Positions 45,566-55,323 of a stretch of DNA of 64,000 nt are shown here, piece after piece. Position 1 is the stretch's first letter; the number at the start of each line of letters is the position of its first letter. The notes below the pieces were generated by a model that saw nothing but the letters and a program-made list of their open reading frames with translations, searched no databases and had not been told where the DNA came from. Both the position numbers and the translations under genes were made by a program. Origin of the DNA: Perkinsus olseni (taxonomy: Eukaryota; Perkinsozoa; Perkinsida; Perkinsidae); the NCBI GenBank assembly GCA_013115135.1, contig JABANP010000245.1, positions 1-64,000 on the forward strand. The letters run 5' to 3'.

Positions 45566-46218
45566 GTCTATGCTCCTGGTAGCGGTAGTTGATATTATAC
45601 GCGAAGATAGTAAGTCATAGCTGGATGCTGGTGTTACCGGTTCTACTGCATTGCTCACCGCAAGAGAGGGGGAAAACGCCTATCAGTAGGGAAGTATGGG
45701 CAAACGGTTATCCATGTTATGATTACTGGCCGCCTGGGATGCCTGGCCTCCTCCAACAGCCGTCCTACAAAATCATAGCATCCACTGCAATGATGGTGAT
45801 GATGAGCAGTCATTGCCAGCCTAACGAAATGTGACAACAAACAAGACTGACCGCAACGTGGCAAGCTGCACTGCGCCCAGGCTGTTATCAAGTCTGCTTC
45901 TCAACTCAAGAAACGTGTTTGGTAGAAATAGTACGGTAGTATCGCCATCAATGGTTAACGTGCACAATGCTACACAATATAACAACAACAAGAGTAGTAT
46001 TATAGAACGCCTTGCTTCTTGTTATGTGCGGGGGGAGTGCACATATGCACAGAGTCGTTTTGTCTTACGTAGCTCCTTCCGAAAGTACCTGTCATGTACC
46101 TATCTTATACTGCCTGCAGCTCCCTCTGGTACGTACTTTCGTTTCCTTGTCACACATTCCACTGCTGCAGCGATATGCTTATGCGCTGTATCTGAAGGTA
46201 GCATGAGACTGCCTATGA
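45566..46218. other. Intergenic region
   Basis: 653 bases upstream of the PH-RING gene and downstream of the next minus-strand gene. A 137-codon plus-strand frame (45831-46244) has no protein-like features. No motif named. Confidence 0.4.
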
Positions 46219-48010
46219 TTATATGCCTGACGACTGACCTATAGCAGAACCATAGTGGCGGTAATGATGCCCTTCGAAATCATCGTAGGCATCGATATGT
46301 CTGACAGCATCTTCCACATCTGGCGTCAACGTCGAGACGTGTGGAGTATCCGTTGATGATGATGCTGATGCGATAGCTGGGAGCATAGGTTGATGTTCAC
46401 TTGGGTTCAGGAGTACTCATATGTCCACTACCTTCCTCAGCTTCCCTCTCCTCTCTATCTAGTACAAAGTCCACCCTATCCAGATGATCAAGGACATCAT
46501 CCTCGATTGAATCTAGATCTGAATCCGGCATCTAATAGGATGGTGATGCGTCAGACCGAGTACTGTATTGGGAGTATCTTACTGTGAATGATGGATGCTG
46601 GACTGCTGGATTAGCACTATCGAGCCAATGTTCGATGTTACGTGGGTTCATACTAACGAATGATTCATAGACGGTCATGGATAGCTCTTCACTGATAGAG
46701 ATCACCTGCCATGAGCCGTATACCACACACTGCTACAACATGATCATATGCCTACAGTGTGCGCTATACCGCCCGGAGAAGAGGCATACATCCCCTGGCC
46801 TAACTAATACAATCCTACAGGCTCTCCGTAAGGCAGCTATCTGGTGTGCTTAACGGTGGCTCGAAGGTCTCACGAGATAGTTCATTAAGAATCTAAAAAA
46901 CGTTAATTTAGTCATGACGAGGGAGTGCTGAGTGATTACATCATTACTATCAGCCACCGACCACAAAGCCAATAGCTTCCACCCAGTGTAGTTCTTCCCT
47001 ATGTTAGACCATAGACACTGATCAACATGCATGCACCTGAACCCGCTCACGCATCATCTCCGGCATTTCTGAGCTCTAAAAACCCACTTTCCAGAGTTCC
47101 TCCCGCCGATGAACAATCCTTCATCATATCTATCCCAATACATGTACCCTGAAAGAATTCACCATTTGACTGCTCCAAGGTTCCCGTTGGCCCAGGTAGT
47201 GCGTCCAACCAGCACCTCCCCTACTACCGTGTAACAGAACCTTGCCTTGTACGTCTCTTTCATCTGCTGCGTAAAACTGTTCGCAAATTCGTAGGCGTTG
47301 TCGTACTCCCCCAAGCGCCGGGTTATTTCGGCTGGTATTGATCCGTCCAGACCCAGTTTATGTATCTTCATCGGAAACAACGCCCCTGGGCTCGCCTCGG
47401 AATACCAACGCTGACTGCCTTAAAGTACTCACCCCATTGGGTATCACCCAGCATTCATCCAAGTGGCAAGAATTCAAGAGTTCATACCTGGAAGGAGACC
47501 CTCGAGTGCAGATCAGACGTCCTGTAGTACATAAAATCAACTTTGTTATCAATTATCCTGGGCCATTTTGTTTCATCGGCTACTATGTCAATAGGCCAGG
47601 ACCCTTCTAGCTGCCTACGTGCTTCCTCGTCTAGATAATCCTCAGGGTCGGGTAGTACTCTCGGAAGAGTAATACCATCCCTCATCATCTCTAGTAGGTG
47701 CGCAGACTCCGGATATCGACAGCATTCCATATACTACAAGGTAAAACTACCGATGATGAGTTGTGCCCAGTGGCGGGAGCAACTGCCGCATGGCTCAGGT
47801 TATTCAGTACCGCCGAGGATACGTATCAGAGGCTCCCGCCCAAATATGGTGAACATAGTACGATTTTTATATCGTGGTTGCGCGGTGGAGCTTCGGTCCG
47901 TTGTCCGAAAGGTCGTCGGATCTATCCCCACGCGTTGCAATATTTTCTGCCGCGAAGGGGATAGGTCTGAGAAAACTTGTTCCGGTCCGAGTCTAGTGTC
48001 GATCCTGTAA
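46219..48010 (-). CDS. Possible second HxD...H (2OG/Fe oxygenase or cupin-like) protein
   Basis: Minus-strand exons that read as one soluble protein: RQKILQRVGIDPTTFRTT, then MMRDGITLPRVLPDPEDYLD with EEARRQLEGSWPIDIVADET, PRIIDNKVDFMYYRTSDLHS, then DGSIPAEITRRLGEYDNAYE and FTQQMKETYKARFCYTVVGE. Next is GFRCMHVDQCLWSNIGKNYT followed by GWKLLALWSVAD, and AALRRACRIVLVRPGDVCLF with SGRYSAHCRH. The His-x-Asp in MHVDQ, then a PGD-x-x-x-F-x-G...H some 60-70 residues later, is the pattern of a double-stranded beta-helix iron oxygenase (JmjC/cupin-like). EELSMTVYESFVSMNPRNIE and HWLDSANPAVQHPSF follow, then an acidic exon and DAVRHIDAYDDFEGHHYRHY, stop at 46219-46221. The start codon is not resolved. 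Function inferred from the spacing of ligands only. Confidence 0.45.
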
Positions 48011-48163
48011 TTTACGTAAGCCTGTTGATGTAGTGTCTTGAATAGATACAGGGGTATTTCCTCCCGAGTGTTTCCCTAGGGTTTGGTCCATCTATGGTAA
48101 CTGCAGCCGAGCCCGACGCAGGGCACTCTGTTATCGGATCTCTGCAGCACCTCGAGAGAACTC

Positions 48164-48508
48164 TTAATAATCTATGTCCAAGATTAAGGCCATGTAGTAT
48201 GGGCCATCATGGGAGCGTTGCCCTCCATTCTGTTCGTTGCTAATGGGGCACCCGTTGTCACGTGGGATTGTCAGCATATGACATAATGGGCGCCCTTCCT
48301 CGTTGTATAGATTGAAGTCGGGCATAGGGCACTCAGAGTAATTTGCTCCATTGTTGAACCCTACAGGTGTCAGTTCCGTGAGCTGTGATGTCCAGCTAGC
48401 TAAGGCATATTCTTGCCCAGTAGAGGAAGTCCGGAAGGCTGCTGACGGGGTGAAGACTGATCTGGATGAAGGATCGCGGAGGTGTGATGTATGCGAGGGG
48501 CCCATCAA
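48164..48508 (-). CDS. Hypothetical exon, overlapped by an opposite-strand frame
   Basis: An open minus-strand frame (SQLTELTPVGFNNGANYSEC, PDFNLYNEEGRPLCHMLTIP, MALILDIDY at the end) looks protein-like up to 48350. From 48351 to 48542 the plus strand also holds a good frame, with EEVRKAADGVKTDLDEGSRR followed by CDVCEGPINGSFES and a CxxC pair. Both cannot easily be real. I list the minus frame as the main candidate and give low confidence. No family recognised. Confidence 0.3.
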   Translation of the reverse strand: MMGPSHTSHLRDPSSRSVFTPSAAFRTSSTGQEYALASWTSQLTELTPVGFNNGANYSECPMPDFNLYNEEGRPLCHMLTIPRDNGCPISNEQNGGQRSHDGPYYMALILDIDY

Positions 48509-48568
48509 TGGCTCCTTTGAGTCCTGGAATCCTGCGATGTAATGCTAGAGACCTACGTCTCTGGATGA

Positions 48569-49171
48569 GCCGTCTATGCATGTCATGAATTCAGGACTGA
48601 GTCAACACACGTTCTAGTGGACTGGGTTACTGATTATGCCAAGCGCAAGACCTATCCCGCTAGTAAATGCCGGGTAGTCTGCGGGAAGTGCTCACTACTA
48701 TCTGACTTGGGCGCACTTGGTCGTCTCTCGACCATGGCCGGTGATGAAGGTGAGGCGCACGTACTTCAAGTGTGCAGTGGACCTCTCACAAGTGCCTATC
48801 GTCTAGTGCCATCCGTCTTTTTAGCCGCTCTGTGTGAAGTATCTGCTCACCACAAGCAGCTCAATGGTACAAGAGGTGACCTCAGTGATGTACTCGCTAC
48901 TGCTATGGCCCTCTTCGCATTACGGAGGGAAATTGAACCACAGATAAGAGCTGTTAAGGCCAAAGATATGGGTAGGACTCGGACATATCATGCGCTCCCT
49001 CCTGGACCGCCCAACATTCAGACACGCTTCCTGAAGTCTTGTTCGTCGAGAGTCCCGCAGGAAAAGCCGTGTCCAAACCACGTACTAAGAAGAGCAAGCA
49101 CCGCAAGAGCAGCACTGCTTGAAAAGTTTCACAACCGAAAATCGAGTTTTGAGTTAGCGGTTAGGCTGTGA
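48569..49171 (+). CDS. Hypothetical protein, probably the last exon of a gene
   Basis: A 200-codon plus-strand open frame with protein-like content but no ATG until 48734. It begins after a stop at 48566-48568 and includes CRVVCGKCSLLSDLGALGRL, then LVPSVFLAALCEVSAHHKQL, GDLSDVLATAMALFALRREI and a basic end (RRASTARAALLEKFHNRKSS), stop at 49169-49171. It may be the C-terminal exon of a gene whose earlier exon is the CxxC-containing frame at 48351-48542 on the same strand; the two would give C-x2-C...C-x2-C, a possible zinc site. Otherwise translation starts at the ATG at 48734. No family recognised. Confidence 0.42.
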   Translation, partial: AVYACHEFRTESTHVLVDWVTDYAKRKTYPASKCRVVCGKCSLLSDLGALGRLSTMAGDEGEAHVLQVCSGPLTSAYRLVPSVFLAALCEVSAHHKQLNGTRGDLSDVLATAMALFALRREIEPQIRAVKAKDMGRTRTYHALPPGPPNIQTRFLKSCSSRVPQEKPCPNHVLRRASTARAALLEKFHNRKSSFELAVRL

Positions 49172-49201
49172 GCAGCAGGCACTGTTGTCAGAATCTTTAT
49201 A

Positions 49202-49436
49202 ATGGCATTCCGATTTCGACGGGAAGGTGATAGGATTAAACATCGCATGCACGAGGAGGTGAGTATGGCACCATCATTAGCTCAAGTAGGGAGGTAATAC
49301 TATTCAGCGTATGGGTATGCGACCATGGATAAGGGACTTCAAGTGGCGAGTCTTTGGTTGGCATTATGAGTTCTATATGGGGAACAAGGTGTTGTATCAT
49401 CGCTGTGTGCTGTCCTGGGAACTCCCGCTACACTAG
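49202..49436 (+). CDS. Small basic aromatic-rich protein, two exons
   Basis: A short gene missed by simple ORF length cutoffs. The ATG at 49202 gives 19 codons (MAFRFRREGDRIKHRMHEE). A consensus GTGAGT donor starts a 49-nt intron at 49259-49307, and the second exon reads RMGMRPWIRDFKWRVFGWHY then NKVLYHRCVLSWELPLH, stop at 49434-49436. The product is about 61 residues, very basic and rich in Trp, Tyr and Phe, without a membrane helix. Such composition is seen in accessory subunits of mitochondrial complexes and in ribosomal proteins, but I cannot assign it. The good donor, in-phase acceptor and short size make it a reasonable real gene. Confidence 0.5.
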
Positions 49437-49459
49437 GCTCGTCAAGCTCTCCTGAAAGA

Positions 49460-49957
49460 TCAGAAGCTAGCTCCTACTATGCAAGTCTTCTGTGACCTTA
49501 AATCTAACGGAGTATCTACTAAGGGCCTCAATGCTACTAAAGGTGTGCTATCACATGCACCCACATAGATATGCCTCACGACGATAGGTGCCGATAACCG
49601 GCCAGAGCACGGACCACTAGAGTTCAACAAAACTAAGTACTTTACATGGAGACCATGCATACCCAATATCGTGAGTTCAAAAACCCTTTCCGAGCCTTTC
49701 TTGTCCGTCGCCATAAATCTCCCAGGTGCCGTATCGCAAGAGCACGAGTCCTTTTCTGCAAGTGAGGTTACACTGTCATTACGCAAGTGAGCATTCTCTT
49801 GTTATTAGAGTATCATCCAATACGACAGGATGGACAGAACTTCGGAATAAGCGTATACCGGACCCTGTACCGAAGGGATGGAGTGGCCATAATCAGGGAA
49901 TAGGAGGTAGAGACCATCTGAGACCAAATCCTCTTCATAGGGAGCGGTCACCATCAT
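49460..49957 (-). CDS. Weak hypothetical gene
   Basis: An exon from the ATG at 49957 reads VTAPYEEDLVSDGLYLLFPD then HSIPSVQGPVYAYSEVLSIL, ending near an apparent intron. A further minus-strand frame (49786-49460) contains GRFMATDKKGSERVFELTIL. The join and frame of the second part are uncertain. No family recognised. Confidence 0.28.
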
Positions 49958-50163
49958 AGGTACGGATGACAGTGTACCGATCCATCCTCAATACCAGTAG
50001 AACAGTGTCCCTCGGCATGTTATGGCGTGAATGCGATCTCTATTTGTTTCCGTGGAGTATGCGATTGAGTGGTGTTACAGTGATGCATAGATGATGTTGA
50101 ACAGCTGCCAGTGTGCCATGACCATCCTACGAGAGTCTGATAACTATTGGTGAACGCAAGACT

Positions 50164-51469
50164 TCACAGTTGAGACAATCTGAGTTCATGATGGATCATC
50201 GAGCAGTGAAGGGGGTAACAACAGTCGGCACACCTCGATGTCTGTTCCTCCTCCTTGGCTTGACCTCTGCATAGCGCGGAGCATGGTTCGTGTCCACAGT
50301 CTCTCTGAGAAGCAGCACAGCTAGTGCCCCAGTCTTGGCGGGCACAGTAACCGCCAGTACTATACCGTAGATGTTCCCTCATCCTATCCCTCATGATAGA
50401 GCCTATGGATCCTGGACCAGGTGGGAATATTGAAGCCAAGAAGTCCTCGATCTGAAGACGACCGAAGCTGTTGATACCCACTACGTTGGGATGTATAACT
50501 TCCTTATCCTTGTGTGCTCCAAGGCGCATCTCATCCTCCCCACGAGAAGGGGCCTCTGATTGATTCAAGCGTGCCGAGATCTCTTTCATCCTGGATCCTG
50601 TTCATCAATTATGCTCCAATTCTAGTGAGGGAGACGAGACCCACTCAATCGCGTTTCCGTCTTCGGAAGGGCTGCCTCCAGCCAAGTTGTCATTAAGATT
50701 AAACTTCGTCCGCCGGTTCGCACCAGTACTCCGAGCCCGCTCCCTTCTCTGATCTTGCCGGCGTCTCGAATTCCAGTAGAACCTTGCTGTCGAGTGCAAC
50801 AAGTAGGAGGTACAGCAATGACCATCTCACTCAGCTACATGGCCTCTGAGACTGAGGTCGTGCCCGCAGCTACATAGAGCCACGGGCCCTCTGTGGCACA
50901 CGCACTCTGCCCAGGGATGGTGGCACGTAGAGCATCGCCGGCGCTTTGCGGATAATACAAACTGCTGGCCTATGACAGCGCCTGATCTCATGTATCTAGG
51001 CACCATGTAGTGTTACATAAACATCCTTCCATGCTGCAATACGCTAATCGGGTACCAGGCTCGTGCTGCGACAGACGGTGACCACACGTACATTGATGTG
51101 TGTCCCTTAACGACAACAACCACATCATCCGAGTGGAGTAGCCTATCGAGTGTACCTCCGCAGCTTGGAGCACTCATTTTTGCAGACTATGCAGCTCCAT
51201 ATCCCCCAGTTATTCATATGGTATCGCCAGAAGCACCTACAACGGTCCCTACGTGCATTGGAATGTCTGTTGGTCTCTGTGCACCTATCAAGCTTCTCCC
51301 TTCCCCCACGAGATGATTTTCCCGTCGCATCTCTCGTATGGTGTGCTTGCTTGGTATAGGGAGATCGCTGAGGTAGCGTCGATTCAATCATGGCAGCGTC
51401 AGCCGCCAGCATGACATCTCGAGCCGCCAATATCTGCCATATTGCCACGACCATACATAGCAGCCTCAT
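50164..51469 (-). CDS. Cys-rich protein with repeated CxCGH-type zinc motifs
   Basis: Minus-strand exons. The ATG at 51469 could begin a hydrophobic leader (MRLLCMVVAIWQILAARDVM). Then come CTCGHRLSQHEPG with YCSMEGCLCN, which is the C-x-C-G-H-x4-H...C-x4-C-x-C zinc-binding pattern, and RRRCSTCHHPWAECVCHRG followed by LCSCGHDLSLRGH, a second set of ligands. Later exons give GGSPSEDGNAIEWVSSPSLE, then EISARLNQSEAPSRGEDEMR, GINSFGRLQIEDFLASIFPP and a Cys-rich end (SQRDCGHEPCSALCRGQA, RCADCCYPLHCSMIHHEL), stop at 50164-50166. The two or three Cys/His clusters suggest zinc-stabilised modules. Exon joins are tentative and I know no named family with this order. Confidence 0.42.
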
Positions 51470-51599
51470 ACGGCGCGCTTCGACACTCTTGCGAACAGGC
51501 GATGATGTTCACGACTACGCCCCGGTGGGCAAGTATTGGAATGCAAAAATCTTTATTGGTACTATCACGCCTTCGGCGAATGTTTTTCTTCAGTGAGAG

Positions 51600-52098
51600 C
51601 GAGGATCCGCAATGAGGACCCTGCAGCGAAATATGCTTGAGGTACGAATACTTCAGCATGGCTCGTAGTATGAGCCATGAGCATTAGCAGCGCCTAGCTG
51701 ATGCGTCTGAGGGATCCTCTGGACTGTTTTGGCCCCTAGGCAACACACATCAGCGGGAGACAAGTCTTCTAGCGTCAAACTGAGCATATTGCCAGCGGGA
51801 TTGGCTTGGACATTTCGTCCGATTTGAAGCAACCCTCGCTGCGCACTCGGCTTCAATCTCCTGACGCGAGGGTTGTCGCCGTCATTATTCATCGTTATGT
51901 GTACGAAACCGAATGATGAATGAAAGATGTAGCCTAGATGCCCCGTATGACCTGTTGAAACTGATGCGTAGCATCAATGGTGGAGTTCTTATCAGGATGC
52001 AACTTCAGTGCCAATCTCCGGTACGCTGAGCGCACTAATGGCGGCGGAGCGTCGACGGGGACGCCAAGCTGTTGACTAGCTACGCGACGACTAGTCAT
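51600..52098 (-). CDS. J-domain (DnaJ/HSP40-like) protein
   Basis: The ATG at 52098 gives SQQLGVPVDAPPPLVRSAYR followed by RLALKLHPDKN. This is helix I to III of a J domain with the invariant HPD, which activates Hsp70 ATPase. The exon ends after DATHQFQQ. A candidate next exon, in phase after an acceptor CGTCAG near 51858, reads EIEAECAARVASNRTKCPSQ and SRWQYAQFDARRLVSR. The donor after QQ would be GTCATA, a weak match, so the C-terminal part and left limit are provisional. No Gly/Phe or zinc-finger region is visible, so it is not a class I DnaJ. It lies back-to-back with the aminotransferase array, 175 bases apart. Confidence 0.62.
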
Positions 52099-52273
52099 TA
52101 CTGCCACGTTGCGTCATAGGTTTTGGGGCGCGCGATCGGATCCCCTAGCGGAGCGAGGTCTTCTTCCGCGATTTCGCTTGCGCTATACCGGAGACAGCAT
52201 AGAGTACTGTCGGAAATCTCTTAACGACTAAGCGCAACATAACACTACCAGTTACGTTCCTGTCCACTCATCT
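52099..52273. promoter_or_regulatory. Shared upstream region of J-protein and first aminotransferase gene
   Basis: 175 bases separate the divergent starts of the J-domain gene (minus) and aminotransferase copy A (plus), so both promoters must lie here or overlap the genes. I see no named element. Confidence 0.4.
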
Positions 52274-53601
52274 ATGGCTTCCATCTTCGAGTCCTGTGAT
52301 TTGGCCCCTCCGGATCCTATCCTCGGTACTGCCACTGCCTACAAGGCTGATCCTTCCCCGAATAAGGTCAATCTCGGTATTGGTGCCTACCGTGATGAGG
52401 AGGGCAACCCGAAGGTCCTCGATGTCGTCCGTAAGGTCGATCAGCAGTTGGCGGCTGATATGAAGGTCGATAAGGAGTACGCTCCCATCGACGGTTACCC
52501 GGCTCTCAAGCCCCTCAGTCAGCGTCTTCTTTTCGGCGAATCCAGTGATAGGATTGCCAGCAGTCAGGCTTTGTCCGGCACTGGATCCCTTAGGCTCATC
52601 GGTGAGTTCGCCGCCAAGTTCCTTAACCGACCCGCGATTTACATCTCTGACCCTACCTGGGGTAACCATATCAAGGTTTTCGAGAAGTCGGGCTTGGAGG
52701 TTAGGAAGTATCCTTACTGGGATAACGAGCATCGTGCTATCAACTTCGAGGGGACCTTGAAGATTATCGGTGAGGCCCCTGCTGGCTCCCTCATTCTCCT
52801 TCACGCCTGTGCTCATAACCCTACTGGTATGGATTTCAACCGTGAGCAGTGGCAGCAGCTCCAGAAGCTTCTTGCTGAGAAGAACCTCGTTCCTGTTCTT
52901 GACAATGCCTATCAGGGGTAAGATCATGTTCTTGGCTCTCTTTCGCGGTCACATTGGATGTTACGCTCCGTTGAACCGTGCTCCGCGGGATGTGCTCGCA
53001 TTCCGACACGTGGTCTGCTCCCAGTTTACGGCATTTCCGTTTCAGATACGCATCCGGTGATCTCGAGGCTGATGCTTACGCTATGCATCTCTTCTACCAG
53101 TCCGGTATGGAGTTCTTCGTCGCCCAGAGTTTCGCCAAGAACTTCGGTCTCTACGGCGAGCGTGCCGGCATGTGCCACCTCGTGACCAAGAGCGCTGATT
53201 TGGCTGCCCGTGCCCTCAGTCAGCTGAAGCTCATCATCCGCCCCATGTATTCCTCTCCCCCGATCCACGGAGGTTTGATTGTTAAGACTATCCTCGAGAA
53301 CCCTGATCTCGAGCAGGAGTGGAAGGATGAGCTTAAGCTCATCAGCGGCAGAATTGCCAAGTACCGTATCCTCCTTTCCGACGGTTTGACCGCTAAGGGT
53401 ACTCCCGGTACTTGGGAGCATATCAAGAAGCAGATTGGTATGTTCTCCTTCACTGGTCTCACTGTCCCTCAGTGTGAGCGTATGATCAACAAGCATCATA
53501 TCTACATGCTCAAGAATGGTCGTATCTCTATGGCCGGCTTGAATCACGGTAACATTCAATACGTTATCGATGCTATGGATGAGTGTGTGCGTAACGCGTA
53601 A
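52274..53601 (+). CDS. Aspartate aminotransferase, copy A (with intron)
   Basis: Class I PLP-dependent aminotransferase interconverting aspartate plus 2-oxoglutarate with oxaloacetate plus glutamate. ATG at 52274: MASIFESCDLAPPDPILGTA, then KVNLGIGAYRDEEGNPKVLD (family VNL-x-x-GAYRD signature), SQALSGTGSLRLIGEF, DPTWGNH, HNPTGMDF (NPTG), AQSFAKNFGLYGERAGMC with the Schiff-base Lys, and GRISMAGL with the substrate Arg. One 129-nt intron (52918-53046; GTAAGA...TTTCAG) splits the codon for Gly of AYQG/YASG; the other two copies have none. About 400 residues, no targeting peptide, so cytosolic. Codon use is strongly biased to C/G-ending and a few preferred codons, unlike the flanking genes, as expected for high expression. 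Stop at 53599-53601. Complete and apparently functional. Confidence 0.95.
52918..53046 (+). other. Intron found only in aminotransferase copy A
   Basis: Standard GT...AG, 129 nt, phase 2, within GG|A of Gly in AYQGYASGD. In copies B and C the same codon is uninterrupted (near 54767 and 56754). Confidence 0.92.
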
Positions 53602-54118
53602 GAAAGTTTCTCTCCTCTGTAGAATAAAGCATTCAGAAATTCAGTGATGCCAATTTATCGAGGTAGCGTACCTCCATCATCACTAACCACTCATACAACG
53701 TACTCTAACAATGGCTACTTGTGTTGTTACTTGGATGTCCTTTCGGCTGTTCATCGAGCTAGTTCTATCATGCCCAATGCTATCTGGCGTGCGTGACCTG
53801 GTAAGGGATCCTTATTGTCGAGGGGTGAACATGACCCGTATCGGGCAAACAACAAATCCAGACAACAGCAGTAAGGTGTGTCCCAATGTCGTAGCGATCC
53901 GCAGCGATCTCTACGGTAAGCTTCGCGGCCGATTGTGTTCTGTCCCGGTGAGCTAAGATTATTTCATGTTGCGCTGTGCCTTAGTCAGTTGATGCTCAAG
54001 TCAAGTACTGTATCTCTTGTCAACGCCCGAGCTAAGTTCGGTGAACGATTGTGTGGTTTTACCAAGCTTGCACTAGAGTATTTAATTCCTTGCAGGACTA
54101 TTTTGTTCAATTCTACTC
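53602..54118. other. Spacer between aminotransferase copies A and B
   Basis: 517 bases. No obvious similarity to the spacer before copy C. A pyrimidine-rich TTGCAG at about 54089-54094 lies some 25 bases before the copy B ATG and could be a splice or trans-splice acceptor (trans-splicing of a leader is known in Perkinsus and dinoflagellates; use here is inference). Confidence 0.4.
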
Positions 54119-55323
54119 ATGGCTTCCATCTTCGAATCCTGTGATTTGGCCCCTCCGGACCCGATCCTCGGTACTGCCACCGCCTACAAGGCCGATACTT
54201 TCCCCCAGAAGGTGAATCTCGGTATTGGTGCCTACCGTGATGAGGAGGGCAACCCGAAGGTCCTCGATGTCGTCCGTAAGGTCGATCAGCAGTTGGCTGC
54301 TGATATGAAGGTCGATAAGGAGTACGCCCCCATCGATGGTTTCCCGGCCCTCAAGCCCCTCAGTCAGCGTCTTCTTTTCGGTGAGTCCAGTGATAGAATT
54401 GCCAGCAGTCAGGCTTTGTCTGGTACGGGTGCCCTTCGTATTATTGGTGATTTTTGCGCCAAGCACTTGAACAAGCCGGCTATCTATATCTCTGATCCCA
54501 CATGGGGCAACCATCTGAAGGTCTTCGGTGCTGCCGGCTCCGGTCTGGAAACCAGGAGGTATCCTTACTGGGATGCTGAGAACCGTTGCCTCGATTTCAA
54601 GGGTTGCATGGATTGCCTTTCTGAGGCTCCCGCTGGATCCTTGGTCCTTCTTCATGCCGTTGCTCACAACCCCACCGGTATGGACTTCACTCACGAGGAG
54701 TGGCAGGAGATCCAGAAGCTCCTTCAGGAGAGGCATCTCATTCCTCTTCTTGATTGCGCTTATCAGGGTTATGCCTCTGGTGATTTGGACAGGGATGCTT
54801 ATGCTCTCCGTCTCTTCTACCAGTCTGGTATGGAGTTCTTCGTCGCTCAGAGTTTCGCCAAGAACTTCGGTCTCTATGGTGAGCGTGCCGGCATGTGCCA
54901 CCTCGTGACCAAGAGCGCTGATTTGGCTGCCCGTGCCCTCAGTCAGCTGAAGCTCATCATCCGCCCCATGTATTCCTCTCCCCGATCCACGGAGGTTTGA
55001 TTGTTAAGACTATCCTCGAGAACCCTGCCTACGAGAAGGAGTGGAGAGACGAGCTGACGGCCATTAGTGGTAGGATCGGTGAGATGCGTATCCTCCTTTC
55101 CGACGGTTTGACCGCCAAGGGTACTCCCGGTACTTGGGAGCATATCAAGAAGCAGATTGGTATGTTCTCCTTCACTGGTCTCACTGTCCCTCAGTGTGAG
55201 CGCATGATCAACAAGCATCACATCTACATGCTCAAGAATGGTCGTATCTCTATGGCCGGTTTGAACAAGCATAACATTCAGTACGTTATTGATGCTATAG
55301 ACGAGTGTGTACGTAACGCGTAG
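54119..55323 (+). pseudogene. Aspartate aminotransferase, copy B, one-base frameshift
   Basis: Intron-less copy starting at the ATG at 54119. It matches copies A and C through VNLGIGAYRDEEGNPK, HNPTGMDF and the Lys-bearing AQSFAKNFGLYGERAG. At 54980-54983 there are four C where copy A has five, so the frame passes from MYSSP into RSTEV and a stop at 54998-55000. After the deletion the normal sequence resumes (IVKTILENP to CVRNA at 55323) in the shifted frame. The truncated product would be 293 residues and lack the small-domain C-terminus with the substrate Arg, so it should be inactive. Everything else, including codon bias, looks like a live gene, so either the loss is very recent or the deletion is a homopolymer sequencing error. 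Described as it stands. Confidence 0.8.

Noticed and set aside
45831..46244. A 137-codon plus-strand frame
   Set aside because: No protein-like features, overlaps the end of a supported minus-strand gene.
47860..47960. A segment resembling a tRNA (GTGGTTGCGCGGTGGAGC ... GGATCTATCC)
   Set aside because: I could not fold acceptor and T arms with standard pairing, and the bases fit the coding frame of the minus-strand gene.
52268..52927. Long minus-strand open frames opposite the aminotransferase genes (also 53026-53559, 54113-54901, 56099-56500, 56576-56977)
   Set aside because: They mirror the strongly biased codons of the real genes and recur in all three copies; no motif and no independent start.
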